From an archaeon (GTDB taxonomy: Archaea; Thermoproteota; Nitrososphaeria; Nitrososphaerales; Gagatemarchaeaceae): 64,000 nucleotides of DNA. The stretch is from contig CADDZR010000005.1 in the NCBI GenBank assembly GCA_902812495.1, forward strand, positions 1 through 64,000, in the 5' to 3' direction. Both the position numbers and the translations under genes were made by a program. Position 1 is the stretch's first letter; every line of letters starts with the position of its first letter. Below are positions 24,063 to 33,389 of this stretch, one piece after another. The notes beneath the pieces were generated by a model. It was not told where the DNA came from. It saw only the letters and a list, made by a program, of their open reading frames with translations, and made no database searches.

Positions 24063-24964
24063 GGGATGTAGATATTCATCTCTCTCGCTATTTTCTTCAA
24101 CCTTTCAATCCTGTGCTCCGTTGACGGGTGTGTTGAGAAGAGTTCGAGAAGGGAGCTTCCCTTGAAGGGGTTTACTATCCACAGTGCTGAAGTTGCTGGT
24201 GACGGTGTGCTTCCCTGAGGCTGCCTTGGAGGTGTCCTGCTGACCGAGGCAGATATCTTCTCCAGTGCTCTTATCAAACCAGCCGGGTTCCTGGTTACTT
24301 TTGCACCGTATTCGTCTGCATTGTACTCAGCGTTCCTGCTTATACCTAGCTGTATGAAAGAAGCGCCAAGAGGTATAAGGATTGCTGCGATGATCATTAA
24401 AAGTCCGGAGCTGTTATTCCTGTCCCTTCCTCCAACTCCACCAAACCACATAGAGTAGAAAGCAAGGTTTCCAATGTAGGATATAGCCCCTGCGATGGTT
24501 GCTGCAATACTCGTTAGGAGAACATCCCTGTGCACTACATGGCCTATTTCATGGCCTATGACAGCCTCGAGCTCGTCTGGAGAAAGTGTTTTGAGTATCC
24601 CTGTTGTTGCTACAACAACAGCCTTCTCAGGTCCCCTGCCTGTCGCAAACGCATTTGCCTGTTGTGTCTCAACTATTCCAACCCTAGGCATCGGTATTCC
24701 TGCCTTTTGGGATACATTTCTAACAATGCTGTAAAGCGTTGGGTTGTCGCTCTCGTTTATCAGCTTCGCTCCGCTCATCCTCAGGACAAGCGAATCGCTG
24801 TAGAAGTATGCAAAGAAATTAAAGACAGCAGCAAAGCCGAGGCCGACAAGCATGAATAGATATGGGTCGCCAAAGTAAAGTCCTATAATATAGCCTATAG
24901 CCATAAGCAGCCCTGTCAGTACAGCAAGCAAAACAGCAATTTTCAAGTATATCGAGAGGGCCAT
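24059..24964 (-). CDS. htpX: M48-family HtpX-like membrane metalloprotease
   Basis: 301 residues. Two membrane helices at the N-terminus (about residues 7-50), the cytosolic domain with ETQQANAFATGRGPEKAVVV then the zinc motif IGHEIGHVVHRDVL (HEXXH), a further hydrophobic pair, and the third zinc ligand region RNAEYNADEYGA. This is the HtpX arrangement. HtpX degrades damaged membrane proteins and works in membrane-protein quality control. It neighbours the Hsp20 gene, divergently, consistent with a stress role. Confidence 0.92.
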   Translation of the reverse strand: MALSIYLKIAVLLAVLTGLLMAIGYIIGLYFGDPYLFMLVGLGFAAVFNFFAYFYSDSLVLRMSGAKLINESDNPTLYSIVRNVSQKAGIPMPRVGIVETQQANAFATGRGPEKAVVVATTGILKTLSPDELEAVIGHEIGHVVHRDVLLTSIAATIAGAISYIGNLAFYSMWFGGVGGRDRNNSSGLLMIIAAILIPLGASFIQLGISRNAEYNADEYGAKVTRNPAGLIRALEKISASVSRTPPRQPQGSTPSPATSALWIVNPFKGSSLLELFSTHPSTEHRIERLKKIAREMNIYIP

Positions 24965-25055
24965 CTCGGGTCAGATTCCTTTTTCCAAAGCCACGTAAAT
25001 ACTTTACTCATGCAAGGTCAATTTGCTCCAAAAACTCCGAAGCTGTTAAATCATA

Positions 25056-25670
25056 GTGCTGGATAGCATTCATGAAATGAAAGATAGAGATGAGGAGGAA
25101 GAATGGAGAAAAAGGATGAGGAGGTTCCTGCCTGGTCCCTGGAGTTTTACTGATATAGATAAGATGATGGAGGAGATGGAAAAATTCTTTTCTGAAGAAT
25201 TCAAGGAAATAGAAAAGGTCGTACCCAAGGGTCTTGTAAGGGAGAGGATACTCCCTAATGGAACAAAGGAGAGGGAAATCGGCCCAATAGTTTACGGATA
25301 CTCAATAACAGTTGGCCCTGACGGCAAGCCTGTGATAAGGGAGTTTGGGAACGTTAGAAGAGGAAGGAGCATCTCAGGGCAGATTAAGGAGGAGAGGGAG
25401 CCTCTTGTTGACATTGTTACGTCTGATAACGAGGTGAGGATAATTGCAGAGCTTCCAGGTGTTCAGAAAGAGGACATCAACCTAACATTAAGTCAAGGTA
25501 AGCTTGTAATATCTGTGGAAACAGAGAGTAGGAAGTACTACAAGGAGGTAGAGCTTCCAAACAACGTTGATGCGGAGAAGGCTACCTCGAGATACAACAA
25601 CGGTATACTGGAGGTTACATTACCACTAAAGGGAGGGAGCACAAGACCTGTTAGGGTTAGAGTGGATTAG
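25056..25670 (+). CDS. Hsp20 / alpha-crystallin small heat-shock protein
   Basis: 204 residues from GTG 25056, or 197 from ATG 25077. An acidic and basic charged N-terminus (RDEEEEWRKRMRRFLPGPWS) precedes a helical region, and residues about 110-200 form the alpha-crystallin domain: LVDIVTSDNEVRIIAELPGV, then YNNGILEVTLPLKGG. It is longer than the usual 120-150 residues because of the N-terminal arm. Acts as an ATP-independent holdase for unfolding proteins. Divergent from htpX and convergent with a CBS gene. Confidence 0.92.
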   Translation: MLDSIHEMKDRDEEEEWRKRMRRFLPGPWSFTDIDKMMEEMEKFFSEEFKEIEKVVPKGLVRERILPNGTKEREIGPIVYGYSITVGPDGKPVIREFGNVRRGRSISGQIKEEREPLVDIVTSDNEVRIIAELPGVQKEDINLTLSQGKLVISVETESRKYYKEVELPNNVDAEKATSRYNNGILEVTLPLKGGSTRPVRVRVD

Positions 25671-26122
25671 CGGTATGGGCTCTCTGTCTTGGGGCTTATC
25701 CTTGCTATAGCATTTAACGCTTCATCCTTGAACTCCTTCTTGCTTGCAAGAGTCCTTGCTAGGTCTGTTGCTGTAACTATACCTATAAGTGCACCTTCCT
25801 TGCTAACAACTACTATCCTTCTTACCCCGTAAACAGACATAAGCCTTGCTGCCTCGCTCATTGTTGAGTCTGGGTCAATAGTTATTAGAGGGGATGACAT
25901 TATGTCTGAAGCTAAGACCTTTGTGGGGTCAACGTTATCCGCAAGGACCTTCCTAACAAGGTCTCTCTCAGTGACAATTCCAACTGCGAGCCCTTCGTGC
26001 GTGACAATAACAGAGCCAACGTCCTTCTTGAGCATTAGCCTTGCACAGTCTCTTGCATTTTTGTTTGATTCAACTGTTAGTATATTTTTCTCCATTATAT
26101 CCTTAACTTTTTCCTCTTCCAT
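25667..26122 (-). CDS. CBS-domain-pair protein
   Basis: 151 residues made of two tandem CBS motifs: VKDIMEKNILTVESNKNARD and SDIMSSPLITIDPDSTMSEA, each ending in a GIVTxxDL type strand. Such stand-alone Bateman modules bind adenosyl ligands and regulate partners; target unknown. One of two stand-alone CBS proteins in this stretch (the other at 28731-29162). Ends with a 4 nt convergent overlap with the Hsp20 gene. Confidence 0.9.
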   Translation of the reverse strand: MEEEKVKDIMEKNILTVESNKNARDCARLMLKKDVGSVIVTHEGLAVGIVTERDLVRKVLADNVDPTKVLASDIMSSPLITIDPDSTMSEAARLMSVYGVRRIVVVSKEGALIGIVTATDLARTLASKKEFKDEALNAIARISPKTESPYR

Positions 26123-26173
26123 AGCCTAAAGAGTAATTTATCTTTAATATACCCCTTTCGGAAGGCAAAAAGA

Positions 26174-27103
26174 ATGATGGAAGAGGTTATTAGGGTCAGG
26201 AATCTTTTCAAAAAATATGGAAACATAACAGCTGTTGACGGTATATCATTTGACGTTAGAAAGGGTGAGATATTTGCAATGCTAGGACCCAACGGTGCGG
26301 GCAAGACGACGACAGTAGAGATACTAGAATGCGTAAGGAAACCAACTTCTGGGGAAATTTCTGTCCTTGGAGAGGATATAGGCTCAAAGGAAGGTGCAAA
26401 CAGGATAAAGCGGAAAATAGGTGTTCTACCCCAGGACTTCAACGCACTCGGGAGGCTCACTGTAAGAGAGAACCTAGAATTCTTCGCTGGAATATACGAC
26501 AAACATCTTAGCATATCAGAACTTCTTGATATGCTTGGCTTGCAGGAAAAGGAGAAGGAGAGGTTTGACAAGCTCTCTGGCGGCCTGCAACAGAGGGTTG
26601 GTCTTGCTGCAGCGTTCATAAACGACCCTGACCTAGTTTTCCTTGACGAACCAACGACAGGCCTTGATCCGGAAATAAGAAGGGCAACCTGGCATTTCAT
26701 AAGGGAGATGAAGGCGAGAGGTAAGACAATTTTCCTTACAACACACTACATGGAGGAGGCAGAACAACTTTCCGACAGGATTGCAATAATTGTAAAGGGA
26801 AAGATTGCAGCTCTTGATACACCCTCAAATCTTATTTCATCTTACGGTGGTTCAAAATCACTTGTATTCAAGAACGCAGGAGAGGCAGCCTTCGGCACAC
26901 TGAGGAGGTTCTTTGAAACAGCTAGGATGGACGGTAATGATGTTATACTTCCTATCGAAAACCCGAGGGACATACAGATAGCACTTAACGCTCTGTTTGA
27001 AATGGGGCTGAACTTCGAGATGGAGGTAAAGTCCCCAAACATAGAGTACGTCTTCCTAAAGCTTACAGGCTACAGGATAAAGGAGACAGGTGAGGTAGAG
27101 TGA
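26174..27103 (+). CDS. ABC transporter ATP-binding protein (drug/ABC-2 exporter type)
   Basis: 309 residues. Walker A GPNGAGKT (about 36-43), signature LSGGLQQR (near 135), Walker B VFLDEPTTGLDPE (near 156). The C-terminal 80 residues are the extra domain common in DrrA-like ABC-2 exporters. It is followed by the permease gene with a 4 nt GTGA overlap, so the two are coupled. Start ATG 26174 is chosen from MEEVIRVRNLFK. Confidence 0.93.
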   Translation: MMEEVIRVRNLFKKYGNITAVDGISFDVRKGEIFAMLGPNGAGKTTTVEILECVRKPTSGEISVLGEDIGSKEGANRIKRKIGVLPQDFNALGRLTVRENLEFFAGIYDKHLSISELLDMLGLQEKEKERFDKLSGGLQQRVGLAAAFINDPDLVFLDEPTTGLDPEIRRATWHFIREMKARGKTIFLTTHYMEEAEQLSDRIAIIVKGKIAALDTPSNLISSYGGSKSLVFKNAGEAAFGTLRRFFETARMDGNDVILPIENPRDIQIALNALFEMGLNFEMEVKSPNIEYVFLKLTGYRIKETGEVE

Positions 27104-28209
27104 AAGTCGCTGCGATTTTCAAGGCAGTAACTAAGAACTGGCTAAGGAGCAGGAGCGGCCTCTTCTTCAGCTTCCTGTTTCCAGTAATATTCCTTCTTGT
27201 CTTCGGTAGTATATTTGGAGGGACTGGAAACACGAGCTACCAGCTCTACGTTCAGAATCTCGATATGGGATCAGGGCCTCCGGGACTCTCCCAAATTTTT
27301 GTGAAGGCGCTAAACTCTACACATGTGCTCTCAATTAAGATGCTCGACCCCTCTGTTAATGCAACATCTTTTATCAGAAACACAACAGCATTCTTTGGCT
27401 CTGAACCGAGGGTCCTTGTAATACCAAGCGGGTTCCAGCAGAGGCTCCTTGCAAAGGAAAATGTAAACCTTATTTTCATTTCTTCACCTGCGGACCAGTC
27501 TGCTCAGTTTGTATGGGGAATTGTAAACGACGTATCCTTCCGCTTTGAGATGTTCCTCCAAAACTCCACACAACTAATCAATGTTACAACAGTCTCATCT
27601 TCCTACAGATCCCTTAGGGCCGTTGATTACTATGTCGCAGGAATAACAGCTGCATTCATGATGACAAACGGTGTCATCGGTCTAACATCGGTTGCATCTG
27701 AATTTAGAAGGAGGGGATTTCTGAAGAGGCTCTTCTCCACACCTGTAACAAAGACAGACTGGATTGTTGGGAATGTTCTAAGCCAGACAGTGCTAGGTAT
27801 ACTTCTCACAGGAGTGATGATAGCTCTGGCAATTATAGTGTACCATTCAAGCGTCTCTATCAATATTTACACAGTCGCAAGCATATTTGCTGGTGCTGTC
27901 CTATTTTCAGGAATCGGTATGACCCTGGCAGGACTTGTCAGCGACCCGGAAGCAGCTTCGGGACTTGGCAACGCTGTTGCGTTTCCCATGATGTTTCTCT
28001 CTGGCACCTTCTGGCCGATCGATATAATGCCCCAGTTTCTCCAGTCCATTGCAAGGGCTCTGCCTCTAACTTACTTTGCGGATTCATTAAGGGATTCCAT
28101 GCTACTTCAGAATTACGGAGCAGCAACTCTCAACATCGCTATTACAGCAGCGTTTGCTGTCTTTTTCATGTTCCTTGGAAGCAGGCTGACGAGATGGGGC
28201 GAACCCTAG
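27100..28209 (+). CDS. ABC-2 type permease of the same exporter
   Basis: 369 residues from a GTG start overlapping the ATPase gene by 4 nt. One N-terminal helix (FSFLFPVIFLLVFGSIFG), a large external domain (about residues 45-160) and a five-helix C-terminal bundle with GLVSDPEAASGLGNAVAFPM and LSGTFWPIDIMP, the ABC-2 motif. With the ATP-binding gene it forms a two-gene exporter. Substrate unknown. Confidence 0.92.
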   Translation: MKVAAIFKAVTKNWLRSRSGLFFSFLFPVIFLLVFGSIFGGTGNTSYQLYVQNLDMGSGPPGLSQIFVKALNSTHVLSIKMLDPSVNATSFIRNTTAFFGSEPRVLVIPSGFQQRLLAKENVNLIFISSPADQSAQFVWGIVNDVSFRFEMFLQNSTQLINVTTVSSSYRSLRAVDYYVAGITAAFMMTNGVIGLTSVASEFRRRGFLKRLFSTPVTKTDWIVGNVLSQTVLGILLTGVMIALAIIVYHSSVSINIYTVASIFAGAVLFSGIGMTLAGLVSDPEAASGLGNAVAFPMMFLSGTFWPIDIMPQFLQSIARALPLTYFADSLRDSMLLQNYGAATLNIAITAAFAVFFMFLGSRLTRWGEP

Positions 28210-28298
28210 CACCAGATTTACACAGTTCAACGCAGAAATGTGCATCTGAACAGTCCATGTTTTATAGTTGAAGAAAATAGCAAGACAAGGGATGGATA

Positions 28299-28724
28299 AT
28301 GTACAAGAGGATTGTTGTTGGATATGACGGCTCCCAGAATTCAGAGAGAGCACTGGAAAGGGCAACGGAGCTTGCCAAGATATCAGGAGGGAGGATCAAG
28401 GTTGTAACTGCAGTTGATATCGCACCCTTTGCATCCTTTCAAGACCCTGGAGTCTACGCTAGGCTGATCGATTCTGCAAAAGAGGATGCAGAGAGGATGC
28501 AATCGGCAGCTCTAGAAAAGCTCAAGGAAGGAGGAATAAATGCTGAGGGAGGGGTGCTTGAGGGCAGCCCTGCAGATGCAATCCTAACATCTGCTTCAGA
28601 ATTCAAGGCAGACCTTGTTGTTGTGGGAAGGAGAGGCATAAGGGGGCTCAAGAGGTTCCTTATGGGCAGTGTTTCAGCAAATGTTGTTAACAACTCTAAC
28701 TGCGACGTGCTTGTAGTGAAGTGA
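28299..28724 (+). CDS. UspA-family universal stress protein
   Basis: 141 residues: MYKRIVVGYDGSQNSERALE at the N-terminus and the ATP-binding motif VVVGRRGIRGLKRFLMGSVS at about 110-129 (G-x2-G-x9-G-S/T pattern), ending NCDVLVVK. Binds ATP or AMP in this subfamily and senses stress or energy state. It is followed, 6 nt later, by a CBS-pair gene, so the two likely form an adenylate-sensing unit. Confidence 0.93.
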   Translation: MYKRIVVGYDGSQNSERALERATELAKISGGRIKVVTAVDIAPFASFQDPGVYARLIDSAKEDAERMQSAALEKLKEGGINAEGGVLEGSPADAILTSASEFKADLVVVGRRGIRGLKRFLMGSVSANVVNNSNCDVLVVK

Positions 28725-28730
28725 TGCAAA

Positions 28731-29162
28731 ATGATATACGTTAAAGACATAATGACAACAAACGTGAAGACTGTCCACCCAAGGATAAGTGCAAGGAAGG
28801 CAGCAGAAATCATGTCTAGGAACAGGATTGGTTCCCTGGTTGTCATGGATAAGGGAAGGCCCGTCGGAATTATAACCGAAGGGGACATCTCGAGGGCTGT
28901 TGCCAAGGGTGTTAACCTTTCAACCTGTCCAGTCAGAGATCTTATGTCCAAGAGTCTGATAACTATAGGCCCTGAGGCAAGGGTTGAAGAAGCTGCAAGG
29001 CTGATGGCTGAAGCAAGGGTAAAGAAGCTACCCGTGGTAGAAGAAGGCAAGCTCATTGGAATAGTTACCCAGACAGACATAGTTGCTACAACTTTTGACC
29101 TTGTTACTGCTTTGAAGGAGATGGTCGCTGCAAGATATAAGCCCCCTGAATTTCAGCCATGA
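28731..29162 (+). CDS. CBS-domain-pair protein
   Basis: 143 residues with two CBS motifs (VKDIMTTNVKTVHPRISARK and VRDLMSKSLITIGPEARVEE), each with GIIT/GIVTxxD strands. It lies 6 nt after the UspA gene and the two are probably cotranscribed. Likely an adenosyl-nucleotide sensor; target unknown. Confidence 0.9.
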   Translation: MIYVKDIMTTNVKTVHPRISARKAAEIMSRNRIGSLVVMDKGRPVGIITEGDISRAVAKGVNLSTCPVRDLMSKSLITIGPEARVEEAARLMAEARVKKLPVVEEGKLIGIVTQTDIVATTFDLVTALKEMVAARYKPPEFQP

Positions 29163-29452
29163 GAGAAAATAATACCATGTATTAGGCCAAAAAGAGCAAT
29201 GCTTATCGGTATTTCAGGGGACCTGGACAATTGTAGCTTGATTACTTGACCTTTCCATATAGCCATAGCATGGTTGAATTATTTGTCGCTCGAAACACTC
29301 CCCAACTTTTCGTATAGTAGTGCTTCGACCTAATCGTTTAAAGCATAGATATCTCAAACTCTGTAGGAAAACACAGTTAAAACAGAACGCACTTTAATGT
29401 CCCCAACTTTTTATTATGAGGATTCCACTACTTAAATACCGCATTATACTTA
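29163..29452. other. non-coding stretch
   Basis: No convincing gene on either strand. An AT-rich tract with CTTAAATACC near 29431 looks like a promoter for the pseudogene that follows. This begins the loosely packed region that continues to 38.6 kb. Confidence 0.5.
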
Positions 29453-29807
29453 ACTAAAAACTTAGATATATGTATCGCGTACTGCCCGCATCGTGGTGCA
29501 TAAGTAGATCGGGAGGCCGAGATCTGCATTAAATGTGGTGTAAGAATCAAGGCACCCTCTTTGCCTGCGGTTGTAGAGCACAAAAATCCAAGCATAGCTG
29601 CGGTGTTGTCTTTTCTGTTCACGGGTCTTGGACAAATCTATAATGGTCAGATTAGTAAAGAAATAACTTTCTTGATACTAGGAGTAGTCCTTGCCCTTAC
29701 AATACTAATAGGGTTCATATTGCATCCCGTGTTCTGGAATTTTTCAATATCTACGATGCATACAGGGCAGCCAAAAAATCAACGCAGGCATAGAAAAGCC
29801 AGACTAG
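29453..29807 (+). pseudogene. decayed zinc-ribbon/TM2-like membrane gene
   Basis: The reading frame gives TKNLDICIAYCPHRGA, then TAA, then VDREAEICIKCGVRIKAP and AAVLSFLFTGLGQIYNGQIS, FLILGVVLALTILIGFILHP. Restoring the frame downstream gives NIYDAYRAAKK and INAGIEKPD then TAG. The expected parent is a zinc-ribbon (C-x2-C, C-x2-C) plus TM2-domain protein; here the second cysteine of the first pair is Arg, a glutamate codon is a stop and two frameshifts follow. The start codon is also missing (ACT in its place). Confidence 0.75.
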
Positions 29808-30300
29808 TATGTTTCCAGTTGAGTTGAAGCTTTTTAGTATCAAACTTGTCTGACTAACAACTTGCTTTACGAGGTTAAGTATGTAGCACGTATTTTGCTG
29901 TCTAGCCTCTTTTATGTTGTTTTCGAAAACTGAACCTCTTTTGTTTTTAGCTCATCACCTCAGAAGTTTTTGTTAAACAATATTGCAAGAAGCATACAAC
30001 CTTTTTCAATCTATTTTAAAATCGCTATCCAATCGTTCTTTTTAATCTTCTGAGGAACCGCTTTATTTCGCAGTCATGTCTTGTTACCTTGTGTTACAAA
30101 TCTTCTGGAAATGAATCCGGCAACACGTCGAAATAAGCATTGAGGGTTAAGTTATAGCGAAGAATGCATGATCTTGCCGTAGAAGAAAAAGTCAAATTGG
30201 TAAATCATAGATAGATTGTCGGCACTAAAAGATGATGGTGGATCTAAAAGCAAACTTTCCTATAGTTGGAGAGGAAAAAGATAATTTGACCTAGCAGTTG
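29808..30300. other. non-coding stretch
   Basis: AT-rich, no convincing gene on either strand, no repeat that I recognise. Confidence 0.45.
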
Positions 30301-30783
30301 TTATTCTACTAAAACGTACTTCTTGAAAAAGATGTCAATCTTTTCTTGGTCCCAGCTGTCCCACTCTTCTTTCTTTTTGGGGATAAGACCTTTTTCTTCT
30401 GCTAACCTCCTTAACCTCTTATTTTCTGCAAGCATTGTAGATAGCATCATTGTTAGAGCCCTGTTATCGTTGAAAATTTGATGTGCTTCGAATCTCATTA
30501 CAGAATACTCCCTAACAATTGCAAACATCTCTGAGCGTCTTTTCTCGACATCAACACCAGCCTTCTCTGATACCCCATAAGAGAAGAGTATTGGCAGCAA
30601 GTCTTCCATCATAAATCCCATCTGCCTAGCAAAATTTGATATTTCCTTCAAACTCTTCCCCCCAAGCTTCACTGTAATCTTAACAGAATCCCCTGTATTA
30701 TGAATAGCAAGAATAGAATGTACGTCCTGCTCATCAGTTTCTCGTTTAACCTTAAGTTTGTCAAAGAAATGCACCGTTCTCAC
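30301..30783 (-). CDS. hypothetical cytosolic protein paired with the RHH-like gene
   Basis: 160 residues, soluble, mostly helical, with a charged C-terminus (LRRLAEEKGLIPKKKEEW). No recognised domain. It starts 4 nt after the stop of the upstream gene, so the two are coupled. Its position and the flanking decay suggest a mobile or accessory origin; function unknown. Confidence 0.55.
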   Translation of the reverse strand: MRTVHFFDKLKVKRETDEQDVHSILAIHNTGDSVKITVKLGGKSLKEISNFARQMGFMMEDLLPILFSYGVSEKAGVDVEKRRSEMFAIVREYSVMRFEAHQIFNDNRALTMMLSTMLAENKRLRRLAEEKGLIPKKKEEWDSWDQEKIDIFFKKYVLVE

Positions 30784-30787
30784 CTCT

Positions 30788-31081
30788 CTATTTATTTTCT
30801 GATTCTCCCAAAAGTCTTCTGAGCTCGTAGTTCTGAGAGAAAATTCTATTCAAGGTTTCGTTATCTCTGCGATATTCTTCAAGCCTTTGCTTAAGTTCAG
30901 TGTAGCCGCTCTCGATTTGTGCAAGCTGCTGAGACCAGTACCGATTCATTCCTTCGATTAAGGCAGTTCGAAGAGCCTCGTCCAAAGTGAGGCAACGAAC
31001 TTCCGCGAATCTCTGGAATCTTTCGTAGTCTTCTCTGTCGACTTTGAACTCCAGTACTTCAAACTCTTTCCTCTTCTTCAT
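30788..31081 (-). CDS. small coiled-coil protein, possibly ribbon-helix-helix
   Basis: 97 residues. The N-terminus (KEFEVLEFKVDREDYERFQR, then CLTLDEALRTALIEGMNRYW) has a strand followed by two helices, the arrangement of ribbon-helix-helix DNA-binding proteins, and the remaining half is a coiled coil (QIESGYTELKQRLEEYRRD). Four nt separate it from the 160-residue gene downstream. A DNA-binding plus partner pair, such as an antitoxin/toxin or plasmid-type operon, is possible but unproven. Confidence 0.5.
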   Translation of the reverse strand: MKKRKEFEVLEFKVDREDYERFQRFAEVRCLTLDEALRTALIEGMNRYWSQQLAQIESGYTELKQRLEEYRRDNETLNRIFSQNYELRRLLGESENK

Positions 31082-31478
31082 GTGGTTTTGCGAGACATGT
31101 GTTTATCACTACTGTTATATAGGAATATATAACTGACTTTCATCAGTAAGAAGCCGTTGAATCAACGTTTATAGCATTTGGCAGAAGTTAGAAGTAATTA
31201 GAGTGCTTGTTGCTATTTTACTATCTAAACGGATAGGAACGTCAAGGCGGCTTACGGATAGATGATAATTGTATGGTTCGGCTCCGTTCTCCAACTTGAA
31301 GCTTCTGCCTTGTTATTGGAAGTTGTTTGGAAGGTTGGTGGAGTATTGTACCCCAAGACCGCCTAGAAAATAATGTACTTATCATTTGATTAACATACTC
31401 ATGTCTTTCTTCCTGAGAAAGAATTTTATGCTTAAAACTTCTAATAATAACGGTCAAAGAATAAAAAGCTAGAGCTAG
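31082..31478. other. non-coding stretch
   Basis: About 400 nt between the RHH-like pair and the chloride channel gene. A 71-residue minus-strand ORF at 31242-31457 is open but has no recognisable features, so I do not call it. Confidence 0.4.
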
Positions 31479-33389
31479 GTGTTTGATGAGAATATGAGTA
31501 GCAGTAGTGCCGATGAGGATTCAAAAATTGTGAGAGCTATCAACAGGATTCTTCAACGAAGTTATCTAGGAAAGTGGGCCATACTAGGCTTGATGATAGG
31601 GGTTGTAGCCGGCATAGGAGCTACAATTTTCTATTTTCTCATCCAGCTAACAACAAGCTTAGTCATAGGTAATATTGCTGGATATTACCCTCCAAACCCG
31701 TCTGGGGAATCGTTTGCAATCGTATTATCAATTGCATCATCACCCCATCCAAGGCTTCTTTTAATACCCATCTCCACAGCTATTGGAGGATTAATTGCAG
31801 GTCTAATAGTTTACAAGTTTGCTCCTGAAGCTGAAGGGCACGGAACAGACGAGGCCATAGCTGCCTTCCATTACAGGGATGGTAAAATACGTCGCAGAGT
31901 CCCAGTAGTGAAAGCTATAGCATCTGCATTTACAATTGGTTCTGGAGGTAGTGGAGGGAGGGAAGGACCAACAGCCCAAATAGCTGCTGGTTTTGGATCC
32001 TTGATAGGAGACCTGTTACATCTTTCAGTTAGGGATAGGAGGATAGCTGTTGCAGTCGGGATAGGTGCAGGAATAGGTTCAATCTTCAAATCTCCATTTG
32101 GAGGTGCAGTCCTGAGTGCAGAGATACTCTATAGCGGTGGCGACTTTGAAGCTGATGTTCTGCTTCCTGGGTTCATTGCTTCCCCAGTTGGATACGTCAT
32201 CTTTGCTTCCTTTACTGGATTTACACCTATCTTTGGTAATTCAGTAAATTACACCTTCACAAATCCGTTAAACTTGGTCTTCTATGCGTTGCTAGGTATA
32301 ATATGTGGTTTAGTGGCAAGAACATACTCTTCAGCCTTCTACCGAGTTAAAGGCTTCTTCAGTTCCTCTACAAAAACTATGGTAGGTTCTATACCCCGTG
32401 TTTTAAGGCCTATGATTGGTGCAGCTACAGCCGGCTTAATAGGTATATTCTTTCCAGAGGTGCTTGGTATGGGGTATGGTTTTCTTCAATTTCTTATTGA
32501 CGGAACAATGTCTAACATCGTTACAAATTACTTTACTCTCCCTCTCTTTGCTACTCTTATTTTTATAGTAGTTTTGAAGATTATTGCTACTTCCTTGACT
32601 GTTGGTTCTGGTGGTAGTGCTGGAGTATTCGCACCTTCTTTGGTAATTGGAGGATTTGTTGGGGCGGCATTCTGGATGGTTCTTGACTCTACTATGCCAG
32701 GTAGGATACCTATACCAGCCCCTCTTGTTATAGTTGGAATGATGGCATTTTTTGCAGGTGTTGGAAGGGTGCCTATAGCAGTGATACTAATGGTTAGCGA
32801 AATGACAGGTACTCTCTCACTCATGGCACCGTCAATGGTAGCCGCAGTTTTATCGTATTTTGTTGCTGGTCCGAAGTACACTATCTATCGCAGCCAGGTT
32901 TTGAAGAGGTCTGATTCTCCAGCTCATCGAGGTGAATACAGCATCCCGCTATTGTCAAAGACGTTTGTATCTGATGCCATGAATACAAATGTTATAGTAC
33001 TCACACCAGAAGATACAGTCGAAAAAGCTGCAAGATTGATGTTTGAGAGGGGATTCAGGGGTATTCCAATAGTCGATATCAGGGAAAAAGCGGGTACAGT
33101 ACAAAGAACTGCAGTGGGAATTGTCACAATGAGTGACATAATGCGTGTTCCGATTGGTCAACGCGCTTCGACCAAGTTGAGCTCTATAATGACGAGGAAT
33201 CTAATTGTGGCTTACCCAGAAGACACGCTTTTGAGTGTTCTAGAGAAGATGACTATTAATGGAGTAGGCCGGTTACCCGTAATTTCTAAGGAGACCTCGG
33301 AACTTGTGGGAATCATCACTAGAACAGACGTAATACGTGCTTACGAAAAAGCCGTAAAACTGCTTGAGGAAGAGTCTATTACCAAATAA
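31479..33389 (+). CDS. ClC-family chloride channel/antiporter with C-terminal CBS domains
   Basis: 636 residues from GTG 31479, or ATG 31494. A ClC transmembrane domain with GSGGSGGREGPTAQIAAG (selectivity loop and gating glutamate in GREGP) near residue 150 and GGSAGVFAPSLVIGG near residue 380, followed by two CBS motifs (VSDAMNTNVIVLTPEDTVEK; LSSIMTRNLIVAYPEDTLLS). The CBS pair would couple transport to nucleotide or ionic state. It sits in the decayed region without partner genes. Confidence 0.92.
   Translation: MFDENMSSSSADEDSKIVRAINRILQRSYLGKWAILGLMIGVVAGIGATIFYFLIQLTTSLVIGNIAGYYPPNPSGESFAIVLSIASSPHPRLLLIPISTAIGGLIAGLIVYKFAPEAEGHGTDEAIAAFHYRDGKIRRRVPVVKAIASAFTIGSGGSGGREGPTAQIAAGFGSLIGDLLHLSVRDRRIAVAVGIGAGIGSIFKSPFGGAVLSAEILYSGGDFEADVLLPGFIASPVGYVIFASFTGFTPIFGNSVNYTFTNPLNLVFYALLGIICGLVARTYSSAFYRVKGFFSSSTKTMVGSIPRVLRPMIGAATAGLIGIFFPEVLGMGYGFLQFLIDGTMSNIVTNYFTLPLFATLIFIVVLKIIATSLTVGSGGSAGVFAPSLVIGGFVGAAFWMVLDSTMPGRIPIPAPLVIVGMMAFFAGVGRVPIAVILMVSEMTGTLSLMAPSMVAAVLSYFVAGPKYTIYRSQVLKRSDSPAHRGEYSIPLLSKTFVSDAMNTNVIVLTPEDTVEKAARLMFERGFRGIPIVDIREKAGTVQRTAVGIVTMSDIMRVPIGQRASTKLSSIMTRNLIVAYPEDTLLSVLEKMTINGVGRLPVISKETSELVGIITRTDVIRAYEKAVKLLEEESITK

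Noticed and set aside
31242-31457. 71-residue minus-strand ORF before the chloride channel
   Set aside because: No recognisable motif and no promoter or ribosome-binding signal; too short to support.
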